Source: Chersky-299 sp963749535
Lineage (GTDB): Bacteria; Actinomycetota; Thermoleophilia; RBG-16-64-13
Direction of reading: 5' to 3'
Assembly (NCBI GenBank): GCA_963749535.1
Contig: CAVVNF010000028.1
Span: 1-64,000 of the forward strand
DNA length: 64,000 bases
Under the pieces are notes generated by a model. The model saw nothing but the letters and a program-made list of their open reading frames with translations, did no database searches and was not told the origin of the DNA. Of this stretch, positions 40,896-49,028 are shown piece after piece. Within the stretch, counting starts at the first letter, position 1. The number at the start of each line of letters is the position of its first letter. The position numbers and the translations under genes are program-made.

Positions 40896-41623
40896 CAGTG
40901 GCTCGCCGTCTTCGCGATGCGCTTGACCACGCTGATAACAAGATCAGCGGGCAGGGTGACACCCGCCTTGTCCCCGGCGACCTCTGCCATGTTGATGCCG
41001 ACCACCCGGCCTTCCGCGTCGACAAGTGGTCCTCCTGAGTTGCCGTGGACGAGCACGACCGAGCTCTCTATCACCTCGTGGACCCCGGGCAGGAGGTCAT
41101 ACACCACGTCGCGGAGAAAGGCAGTGACGTGACCAGTCGTTACCGGGTGCGCGAGCACTCCGCGGTTGCCCATGGCCAGGACGAAATCACCCGGAACAAG
41201 GCCCGAAAGGTCCGTTCGGAACAGCGCCGGATGGAGCCCGGTGGTCCGCACGCGAAGCACGGCGATGTCTGTCGTCGGGTCTCGCCCCACGAGCACGGCG
41301 GACACGGTCGAGCCGGAGGGCAGAGTCACGCGGAAGCGTTTCGCGGGCTTGTCGGTCTCACCGGTGACCACATGGTTGTTCGTGATGATCAACCCGGTTG
41401 CGCTGTAGACGACCCCGGTGCCTATGGCGTCCACCTCCTCAGTTTGCGACCGGGAAAGGACGGCCGTGACGCCGACTACGCTTGGTCCGAGCTTCCGGGC
41501 GACCGAGGCGGCCTCGCCCGGGCCGACGGGCATGGTGGTGGAGGTCGTCGTCTGCCGCGGGCGCAGCGTGGTCGCTGGAGCCGCGGCGGTAGTCGGGGGA
41601 TGCACTGGTTTCGTGATGGACAC
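40895..41623 (-). CDS. trypsin-like serine protease (HtrA/DegP type, no PDZ domain)
   Basis: A 242-aa readable part of a chymotrypsin-fold protease. The catalytic triad is visible as H in IITNNHVVTGE, D in DPTTDIAVLRV and S in HGNSGGPLVD. A Thr-rich linker precedes the domain and no PDZ domain follows. The frame starts at a weak GTG. Just upstream in two other frames are an MKRT start (ATG at 41787) and a lipoprotein signal ending ALASLLAGC (Cys codon 41700-41702). The native protein is therefore probably a lipoprotein split by two one-base frame changes. Confidence 0.75.
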   Translation of the reverse strand: MSITKPVHPPTTAAAPATTLRPRQTTTSTTMPVGPGEAASVARKLGPSVVGVTAVLSRSQTEEVDAIGTGVVYSATGLIITNNHVVTGETDKPAKRFRVTLPSGSTVSAVLVGRDPTTDIAVLRVRTTGLHPALFRTDLSGLVPGDFVLAMGNRGVLAHPVTTGHVTAFLRDVVYDLLPGVHEVIESSVVLVHGNSGGPLVDAEGRVVGINMAEVAGDKAGVTLPADLVISVVKRIAKTASH

Positions 41624-41660
41624 GGATGACTTCCCGGCACCGGCGACCCGCGCCGTGGTA

Positions 41661-41787
41661 TCAGGAGCCGGCCGAAGAAGGGGACGATCCGGAAAGCGAG
41701 CACCCGGCCAGCAACGAGGCTAAGGCCAAGCCGAGTAGGACCGTTGTGATGACTGGACCGAGGACCCGCCAATACAGTGCGCTTCAT
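41661..41787 (-). pseudogene. detached lipoprotein signal region of the protease
   Basis: A hydrophobic stretch VLLGLALASLLAGC with a Ser/Gly tail ends at TGA 41661-41663. It has no good start codon in its own frame; an ATG at 41787 in the next frame gives MKRTVLAG. Removing one base at each junction would join MKRT, the signal and the protease domain. This is an inference from frame order. Confidence 0.4.
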
Positions 41788-42046
41788 GCGATCTATTGTC
41801 GCACTAACATCGCCGGCAGTCCTATGAGCGCCGGCCGCCGCGTCTCCACGCCCGATCCGATGCCCGCGAGGATGTGTCCGCCGCCGCTCTTTGATACCTT
41901 TCATCAGTCTCGGGCGATCGGCATGCGTGCCTCGTCACGGGCGAGTCGGTGGCAGAGCGAAGGTCGGAGGGATCCATGGACGAGGTGGTCGTTCTAAAAC
42001 ATCTATGTGCGGGTCGGGCGAGGGCCGTCAGGCCGGAGAAGCCGCG

Positions 42047-42814
42047 GTGACTGGTCCCCACGCCATCTTGCTTGTGGTCGCCGGCCTTGCAGCCGGGCTG
42101 TCGAACGGCGTGGCCGGCGGGGGTACGTTGCTGTCGTTCCCGGCTCTTCTCGCCGTAGGCTATCCGGCCATCACCGCCAACGTAACCTCCACGGTCGGCC
42201 TCTGGCCGAGCACGCTCGGTGGCATTGCAGGTTTTCGCCGTGAGTTGAGCACTCAAGGCAAGCGCGTGCGCGCCCTCGTCCCGGCCGCCTGCGCGGGAGG
42301 CCTCATCGGGTCAGTCCTTCTGCTCACTACTCCTGCGAGCGCTTTTCGGTCGGTCGTGCCCTATCTGATCCTCGCCGCCTGCGCGCTTTTTGCGAGCCAG
42401 CCGCTCATAGCCCGGACGCTGCGCCGGGTTCGGGGCGAGACCGAGGGCGACCCAAAGGCCCACACCCCTTGGACCGCGGTTGCCGGAACCCTAGTGGCCG
42501 CGGTCTACGGCGGCTACTTCGGGGCTGGGCTGGGCATCATCCTTCTCGCCGTACTCGGCACCGTTCTGCATGACGCACTTCACCGCATCAACGGCCTGCG
42601 CACCATACTGGCCATGGCCGTCAACCTCATCGCCCTCCTTGTCTTCGTCTTTGCTGCTCACGTCGCCTGGAGTGCCGCGGGCCTGCTCGCGGTCACAAGC
42701 GGGGTGGGCGGCTACACCGGCGCGCGGCTATCCCGGCGACTGCCGGCGTGGGTGCTGAGGATCGTCGTCGTCGCCTTCGGGCTGGCGGCCGCCATACGAT
42801 TGTTGATCGCTTGA
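42047..42814 (+). CDS. TSUP-family sulfite exporter TauE/SafE-like permease
   Basis: A 255-aa membrane protein of the TauE/SafE family with two repeats of about four helices. Repeat-like segments are LAAGLSNGVAGGGTLLSFPALLAVG at the start (residues 14-38) and GGYFGAGLGIILLAVLG in the second half. The GTG at 42047 has GGAG nine bases upstream. Upstream in-frame residues are charged and not family-like. Members export sulfite, sulfoacetate or other organic sulfonates and anions. The substrate is unknown. Confidence 0.82.
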   Translation: MTGPHAILLVVAGLAAGLSNGVAGGGTLLSFPALLAVGYPAITANVTSTVGLWPSTLGGIAGFRRELSTQGKRVRALVPAACAGGLIGSVLLLTTPASAFRSVVPYLILAACALFASQPLIARTLRRVRGETEGDPKAHTPWTAVAGTLVAAVYGGYFGAGLGIILLAVLGTVLHDALHRINGLRTILAMAVNLIALLVFVFAAHVAWSAAGLLAVTSGVGGYTGARLSRRLPAWVLRIVVVAFGLAAAIRLLIA

Positions 42815-42929
42815 GAACCCACCGCCGGCGCGCTCCTCGGACATCGGCTGCATCAACGCGCTTCTTGCCCTACGAATCGCTTGGAGTGGGTATAGAACCT
42901 GGATCAGCGTACCAACCGCGGAGGATGTC

Positions 42930-43811
42930 ATGGCGCGCGCACTCTGGAAAGGAGCGATCAGTTTCGGTCTGGTGACGATCCCCGTTTCGCTCTACCCCGC
43001 GAAAGACCAGTCCGAGAACATGGCGTTCCACATGTTGCACAAGTCGGACTTGAGCCGGGTTCACAACGTCCGGATGGACGACGAGGATCACGAGGTCCCT
43101 TACGAAGAAGTGGTCAAGGGTTACGAGTACGAAAAAGGGCAGTACGTGGTGATAGGTGAGTCCGATCTCGAAGCTGCGAACGTCGAGGCGACTCAGACTA
43201 TCGACATCATGCACTTTGTGGATGCTGAAGAGATCGACATTGCCTACTACGACACCCCTTATTACACCGAGCCGGGGAAGGCGGGTCGAAAGGCCTACGC
43301 TCTGCTCCGAGAGACGCTCAAGCGTACGGGCAAGATCGGGGTGGCGAAGATCGTCGTCCGGGAACGGCAGCATCTCTGTGGTGTCATGGCAGACGGCCCG
43401 GCGCTCCTCGCGTACACGTTCCGGTGGCCCTATCAGTTGCGGGACGCGTCCGAATTCGACCTTCCCGGCGAGGACCTCGACAAGCTTGGGGTGAGCGCGC
43501 AGGAATTGAAGATGGCCCAGCAGTTGATCGAGGCCATGGCCACGGAGTGGGAACCCGGACAGTACCACGACACCTACCGCGATGACCTCCTCAAGCTCAT
43601 CGACGAAAAGGTCAGGAGCGGAAAGATGACGGAAGTCTCCGAGCCGCCAAAGCGCCGGGCGGCAGACAGCAACGTCATCGACATCATGTCTCTTCTCAAG
43701 CGAAGTATGGAGCAGAAGAAGTCCGGTGCCGCCACCGCGACCATTGACGAAGAGGCTGAGGCAGCTCCCCGGAAACGTAGCCCTCGGGGCGGGACCAAGA
43801 AGACGGGTTAA
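42930..43811 (+). CDS. ku: Ku protein (non-homologous end joining)
   Basis: A 293-aa bacterial Ku, which forms a ring on double-strand DNA ends and recruits LigD. It begins ARALWKGAISFGLVTIPVSLYPA, has the core IGVAKIVVRERQHLCGVMADG and ends in a Lys/Arg-rich tail (PRKRSPRGGTKKTG) typical of DNA-binding extensions. GGAGGATGTC precedes the ATG. The ligase gene follows within 11 bases, so the two form an operon. Length is normal. Confidence 0.95.
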   Translation: MARALWKGAISFGLVTIPVSLYPAKDQSENMAFHMLHKSDLSRVHNVRMDDEDHEVPYEEVVKGYEYEKGQYVVIGESDLEAANVEATQTIDIMHFVDAEEIDIAYYDTPYYTEPGKAGRKAYALLRETLKRTGKIGVAKIVVRERQHLCGVMADGPALLAYTFRWPYQLRDASEFDLPGEDLDKLGVSAQELKMAQQLIEAMATEWEPGQYHDTYRDDLLKLIDEKVRSGKMTEVSEPPKRRAADSNVIDIMSLLKRSMEQKKSGAATATIDEEAEAAPRKRSPRGGTKKTG

Positions 43812-43821
43812 GAAGTCAGCC

Positions 43822-46616
43822 GTGGCGCTCGAGACCTATCGCAAGAAGAGACACTTCGAGAAGACGCCCGAGCCGCCCGGGGGCGGCAATCGACCGGCGG
43901 GCAGGAGCCTTCGCCTTCAAAGAGCGCTCCAGGGTCGGCCGCCAAGAAGGGGGGACTCCTGTATGTCGTACAGAAGCACGCTGCAAGCAGGCTCCATTAC
44001 GACTTCAGGTTGGAGCTCGACGGGGTACTCCTTTCATGGGCCGTCCCGAAGGGACCGTCCCTCGATCCTCACGACCGGCGCCTGGCCGCCCGGGTTAAGG
44101 ACCACCCTCTCGAATACGGCGGTTTCGAGGGGATCATCCCAAAAGGCGAATACGGGGCCGGGACTGTCGAGTTGTGGGACCGAGGCACCTGGGAGCCCGA
44201 GGGCGACCCCCACGGAGGGGTTGGCCAAGGGCGATCTGAAGTTCACGCTGCACGGAGAGAAGCTGAAGGGCGGCTGGGTACTCGCGCGCATGAAGCCTCG
44301 CGCGGATGAAAAGGACAAGGAAGTCTGGCTGCTCATCAAGCATCGGGACGAGTATTCCGTGGATGGCGGAGGCGAAGCCGTCCTGCGAGAGCAACCCGGT
44401 TCCGTCGCGAGCGGGCGCATCCTCGAGGAGATCACCGCGGTCGCGGGCACGAGCGTCTGGCACGGCGACCAACCGGCAGGCCGACAGACCGATGCACGGC
44501 CGGGAGAGGACTTCCTCCTCGACCCATCCCAACTGACCAGCGCCCGCCAAGCCTCGACCATGCCCCGTTTCGTCCCGCCAGAACTAGCGACCTTGGTCAA
44601 GCGGGCCCCGGAGGGCGGCGAGTGGTTGCACGAGGTCAAGTTCGACGGATACCGCGCGCTTGCGAGGATCGAGAACGGCTCCGTGGAGATGCACTCTCGC
44701 AGCGGCAAGGATTGGACCGGGAAATACCACGTCCTGGCGGATCAATTGGCTAAGTTGCCGGTGGAAGCCGCGATGCTGGACGGTGAGGTCGTGGTGCAGC
44801 TCCCGGACGGAAGAACCAGCTTCCAGGAGCTCCAGAACGCCTTGAGCACCGCCCGCGCTGACGGGGCCGCCCAACTTCTCTACTACGTGTTCGACCTGTT
44901 GCATCTGAACGGGTGGGACCTGCTCGACTCGCCAATCGAAGAGCGCAAAGCGCTACTCAGGAGGCTGCTGAACACGGGCGGCGGACCTTGGCCGGGTGCT
45001 GTACTCGGACCACATCTCGGGAGATGGCGACACTTTCCTCGCGGAGGCCTGTCAACTCGGTCTGGAAGGGATGGTCAGCAAGCGTGCCGGCAGTCCCTAT
45101 CGGCCTGGGGCTCGCAGTGGGGAGTGGCTCAAGGCCAAGTGCTCCCGGGAACAGGAGTTCGTCATCGGTGGCTTCACGGATCCAGCCGGGAGCCGGACAG
45201 GCTTTGGCGCCCTCCTTTTGGGAACGTACGACGAGGGGAAGCTGCGGTACGTGGGCAAGGTCGGCACGGGGTTCAACGAGAGGCTCCTGGGGCAATTGGA
45301 AGATCGACTGCGAACTATGGAGATCGAGACCCCTCCGTTCGGCGAACATCTGGGGGGCGCGCCCAAGCGTTCACACTGGGTAAAGCCGGAACTGGTTGCC
45401 GAGGTGGCCTTCTCAGAGTGGACTCAGGGAGGCGACATACGCCACCCGAGCTTCAAGGGCCTTCGCGAAGACAAGCCCCCTGCTGAGGTCGTCCGAGAGA
45501 AGGAAGCTCCGCTGAGCACTACGACGAAGCACAGCCTGTCGCTGAAGCCGGGGGCAGGCCCGAAGCGACGAGCGGTGGATGAGACAGGGTCGGAGCCTCG
45601 GCAAGGGTCGGCCGCTGAGCCGAGGCGCGAAGCGGCAGCAGAGGGAGACGTACTCCCGGCCGAAGACCGGGTCTACGGAGTCGCGCTTACCCACCTAGAC
45701 CGGGTCTTCTGGCCGCTCGACCAGATCACCAAGCGCGAGTTGGTGGAGTATTACCTGGAGATAGGCGATCGGATGTTGCCGTACGTGCTCAACCGCCCGA
45801 TCTCGTTGGTGCGCTGTCCAGACGGTATCAAGGGCAGCCCAGCCACGGACAGCCGCTCGGGCGCCGTACGCCAAGGGCGCCGTCAGAGCGCGCCCTGCTT
45901 TTTCCACAAACACCCTGGGCCGGGTTTTCCGGGACCGTTCGAGCGAGTGACCATCGAGGAGTCGGGTGGCCCGGAGACTTATCTCACCGTCACCGAGGTC
46001 GGGAGCCTGATCGGTCTGGCTCAGATGGGGGTCCTGGAAATCCATGTCTGGGGATCTTCATGGCCGGATATCGAGCATCCCGATACGCTGGTCTTCGACC
46101 TGGACCCGGACCCGGCGGTGGAGTGGCCGGCCTTGGTGCGAGGCGCCCGCCTAATGAAGGAAGTTCTCAGGGCGCTCGGCCTTGAGAGCTTCGTAAAGAC
46201 CACGGGAGGCAAGGGGCTGCACGTGGTCGTGCCCATCGTCCCCGCCGGTGACTGGGAGGTGGTCCACGGTTTCTGCAAGTCGGTGGCCGAGGCCTTGGTC
46301 GGCCATGCTCCGGACAGGTTCACCACGAACATGGCCAAGCAAAAACGGGAAGGCAAGATTTACGTCGACTACGTGCGGAACACAAGGGGAGCGACCGCAA
46401 TCGCTCCCTACTCTACTCGCGCCCATGAGCATGCCACCATCGCGGTGCCGTTGCGCTGGAGCGAACTGAGCGGTCGCATACGGTCCGATACCTTCACCAT
46501 CGCCAACATTCGAGGACCGGCTGGGGCGGCTGAAGGGGGACCCCTGGGACGGATACCTCGAGGCTCAACGCTCCCAGACTCTCGCCACGGCGATCAAGCG
46601 TGCGGCCGGCTCTTGA
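43822..46616 (+). pseudogene. ligD: ATP-dependent DNA ligase LigD (PE-LIG-POL), frameshifted
   Basis: Multidomain end-joining enzyme. The 3'-phosphoesterase domain (43.9-44.3 kb: VVQKHAASRLHYDFRLELDG, GGFEGIIPKGEYGAGTVELWD) is followed by the ligase domain (44.55-45.5 kb: EWLHEVKFDGYRALARIENG with the adenylated lysine, then ARSGEWLKAKCSREQEFVIGG). Last is the polymerase/primase domain (45.6-46.6 kb: LVFDLDPDPAVEWPALV, TTGGKGLHVVVPI). The PE-LIG-POL order matches Pseudomonas-type rather than mycobacterial LigD. Four frame changes were located: near 43890, 44205, 44985 and 46510. The last three are repaired by removing one base from CCCCC, CC and TT. The GTG at 43822 is the likely start. Confidence 0.88.
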
Positions 46617-46797
46617 CGACTGCCAGACGAACGCTGACACAGGCCGATCAGCATTTCGCCTGCAATCTGGTATACTGCTGTCAAGCATCCGTTAGGAATC
46701 CTCTCCAGGCGCAGCGCCGAGCCTCTCAACCTCCCCGCCCAGTCTTCAGTCTTGCCCTCTCGCATGTCGCAATATAACTCCGTTCATGGAGGATCTA

Positions 46798-47124
46798 GTG
46801 AATTCAGCAAAACTGTACGTGGGCAATCTCAGTTATGAGACGTCCGAAGCGAGCTTGAGGACGGCTTTCGAACCGCACGGCGCGGTGAACTCGGTCAACC
46901 TCATCACCGATCGTGATTCCGGACGCCCCAAGGGCTTCGGTTTCGTGGAAATGGGATCGGCCGAAGAGGCTCAAACAGCCAAAGGCGCTCTTGACGGCAC
47001 TCAGCTGGACGGTCGCGCTCTCAAAGTCGACGTCGCCAAGGAACAAGTGCCCAGAGCACCTCGTTCCGGTGGCGGCTACGGTGGCGGGAGCGGCGGCGGC
47101 TACGACAGCGGAAACCGCTGGTAA
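46798..47124 (+). CDS. RRM-domain RNA-binding protein
   Basis: A 108-aa single-RRM protein of the glycine-rich type found in cyanobacteria and actinobacteria. RNP2 is KLYVGNLSY at residues 5-13 and RNP1 is KGFGFVEM at about 49-56. A Gly/Tyr-rich tail ends SGNRW. It binds single-stranded RNA and often acts in cold or stress adaptation. The GTG at 46798 is chosen because GGAGG lies five bases upstream; an in-frame ATG at 46786 lies upstream of that ribosome site. A strong terminator follows directly. Confidence 0.9.
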   Translation: MNSAKLYVGNLSYETSEASLRTAFEPHGAVNSVNLITDRDSGRPKGFGFVEMGSAEEAQTAKGALDGTQLDGRALKVDVAKEQVPRAPRSGGGYGGGSGGGYDSGNRW

Positions 47125-47148
47125 GAGTCGCCCACAAGCGATGCCACG

Positions 47149-47181
47149 AAACGCCGGCCTTCGGGCCGGCGTTTCTTTTTT
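47149..47181 (+). terminator. intrinsic terminator of the RRM gene
   Basis: An 11-bp perfect stem (AAACGCCGGCC and its complement) with a TTCG tetraloop at 47160-47163 is followed by C and six T. It starts 25 bases after the RRM stop. This is a textbook intrinsic terminator. Confidence 0.9.
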
Positions 47182-47214
47182 GTCCATCACGCGGCCGTCG
47201 CCGAGTCTGACCGG

Positions 47215-47391
47215 TTAGCGACTGCGAGAAGACGGTACGGTCAGGTGATCGTCACGCCGTTGAAGTGAAGAGGCGGGTGTCGGGGCGCTCGTGGATGTCG
47301 AGACCGGGCCCTGGCGCCCGCAGCCTTCCGCGACAAGAGCCGCCGACATGATCGCACAGGTCACCAACGCGAGGACAAAGGCGCGCTTCAA
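47215..47391 (-). CDS. short putative lipoprotein
   Basis: A TTG at 47391 lies six bases after AGGAGG and opens a 58-aa frame. It has a charged start (MKRA), a hydrophobic core LALVTCAIMSAALV and a lipobox-like VAEGC with Cys24, then a Thr/Ser/Pro linker. The product ends shortly after the linker, as if the mature domain were lost. It is either a small lipoprotein or the truncated head of a larger one. The rest of 47125-47476 has only the RRM terminator. Confidence 0.4.
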   Translation of the reverse strand: MKRAFVLALVTCAIMSAALVAEGCGRQGPVSTSTSAPTPASSLQRRDDHLTVPSSRSR

Positions 47392-47476
47392 AGAGAGCCT
47401 CCTGATCGAGAGCGTCGCAGGACAGCTCGTATGGATCAGTGTCGCCCCCGGTTCCCCGGGAACCGATGCGCTCTGT

Positions 47477-48730
47477 CTACCCGCTTCCACCCTCATCGCA
47501 ATATTGAATCTCCGCGCTCGAATAGATGGCCACCTTGGCGCCATCGCCGCGTCTCTCGCCCAAGACCCGCAGCACGTCGTCCCATCTGTCGAGCATGATC
47601 ACCTTTTTGCTTGGAGCGAAGAATCCTGCGGCGGTGAGGTCCTTGTACTCGTTGAATACGATGAGCCGCTCCACGTGCGGCGGCAGTTGAGCAATCAGTC
47701 TGAATTCGTCAGAGCTGACGCTGCCCCAGTTTCCGAAGAGGTAGTGAGCCACGTGACCTTCTGGGGCGTTGCAGACCAAGACCACGTCCCCACCGGTGCC
47801 CTTGACGGACGGAAATCCGGTGATGACTCCGCCTTCTCCCTCGTTCGCTTTTGCGAACGTATTGGTGACTACAACATCGCAATCCCTGGCACGAGGGGTG
47901 AGATAGTGCCACTGGGCTTCCTTCAGCCCCTCGTTGAAAGCAGCCTCAGGAGCCCCTGCATAGAGGGAGACGGTCTCCCCCCAGGTGTTGACGATGGCAT
48001 CTATCTTGAAATCGAGGCCGACCATGTGAGCCGCTTCCTCGATATTCTGCCGCATTGGGTTGCCCTGAATGCAGCCCATGCCCCCAAAATCCACGCTTTT
48101 GCTGCCACTATCCTGCAGCTTCATGCGGTGCATGGCTCGGATAGTCTCGAAGGACGCAAGCCCTGGCAGAATGATCTTGGCTCCTCCACCAAAACCGGCG
48201 AAGCCGTGCGGCACGATCGCACCGATGGCTATCGTGTAGTCGCAGTTGACGACCTCGGCATTGATGTACAGTTCCGTACCGAAGCTGGTTGTCCCGACCA
48301 GACTGCAATTGCCGACGATGTTGTGATTAAAGACGGGGAAACGCGAAACTATCTCTTCCCCCAGCTTCTTCACGAAGTCTCGGCGGGTGAGAGCCCCGTG
48401 GCAGCCCAAGGCGCAGACGAAGCGGATCTGGTCGTCCTGAACACCTGCTCTATCCAACTCCTGGAGCACGTACGGAATCATCGGTGCGACCCGAGTGGGG
48501 CGCGACATGTCGTCAAAGATGATGGCTATTTCTTTCTTTCCTCGGGCACCGACGCTGATGGGCGAAGTACCGATGGGGCGAAGGATCGCCTCTTTGATAC
48601 GCGCGGCATCCAGAGCCGGCCGGTCGTGACCAGCCATGTGACAAAGTTCGACCTCCCAACTCTCAGGAAAGACGAGATCGAGAAGCCCGGTCTCGTACCA
48701 GGCGAGCTGTGGGAGGCTGACTCTCTTCAT
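47477..48730 (-). CDS. LarA-like nickel-pincer racemase/DUF2088 protein (second copy)
   Basis: A 417-aa LarA-family protein. Residues matching LarA of Lactobacillus plantarum are in near-identical positions: H111 in CALGCHGALTRRD, H175 in AIVPHGFAGF, K185 in GGGAKIILPG and H201 in RAMHRMK. LarA uses the equivalents (H108, H174, K184, H200) for proton transfer and for holding the nickel-pincer nucleotide. The ATG at 48730 has GGGGAG upstream. It is the last gene of the 53.6-47.5 kb operon and would supply the correct stereoisomer of a 2-hydroxyacid. No larB, larC or larE gene is in the window. Confidence 0.85.
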   Translation of the reverse strand: MKRVSLPQLAWYETGLLDLVFPESWEVELCHMAGHDRPALDAARIKEAILRPIGTSPISVGARGKKEIAIIFDDMSRPTRVAPMIPYVLQELDRAGVQDDQIRFVCALGCHGALTRRDFVKKLGEEIVSRFPVFNHNIVGNCSLVGTTSFGTELYINAEVVNCDYTIAIGAIVPHGFAGFGGGAKIILPGLASFETIRAMHRMKLQDSGSKSVDFGGMGCIQGNPMRQNIEEAAHMVGLDFKIDAIVNTWGETVSLYAGAPEAAFNEGLKEAQWHYLTPRARDCDVVVTNTFAKANEGEGGVITGFPSVKGTGGDVVLVCNAPEGHVAHYLFGNWGSVSSDEFRLIAQLPPHVERLIVFNEYKDLTAAGFFAPSKKVIMLDRWDDVLRVLGERRGDGAKVAIYSSAEIQYCDEGGSG

Positions 48731-48743
48731 AGACGGCTCCCCT

Positions 48744-49025
48744 TCATCCGCCGAGGGCAAAGGTCAACAGCAAGATGTGGTCATCGCCCGTGACCTTGAC
48801 ATCGTAATCGTCCATACAGAACCGGCCGTTCACGTTGAACGTGTAGTGGCCGGTCAGCTTGTCTTCACCCGGTCTGATGATGCTTCCCTCTAGTGCGGGC
48901 ATCTCTCGCCTGAGCGCGGCGACTACCTCCCGAAGGCTGAGGTCGCCGTCTGACTCAAACTCGACGTTCCGCCGGCCGGCGAACTGGTTGGACATCCCGA
49001 ACAACTCTACCGTGTACTTCACCAT
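48744..49025 (-). CDS. MoaD/ThiS-like sulfur carrier protein
   Basis: A 93-aa ubiquitin-fold protein ending in the diagnostic GG (LLLTFALGG). It has the LREVVAAL-type helix and a VNGRF turn, as in MoaD and in small proteins paired with aldehyde oxidoreductases. The C-terminal glycine is adenylated and then thiocarboxylated to donate sulfur to molybdopterin or tungstopterin. It is three bases downstream of the AOR gene and 13 bases upstream of the LarA-like gene, so it is part of that operon. A dedicated role in building the AOR cofactor is the simplest reading. Confidence 0.85.
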   Translation of the reverse strand: MVKYTVELFGMSNQFAGRRNVEFESDGDLSLREVVAALRREMPALEGSIIRPGEDKLTGHYTFNVNGRFCMDDYDVKVTGDDHILLLTFALGG

Positions 49026-49028
49026 GCC

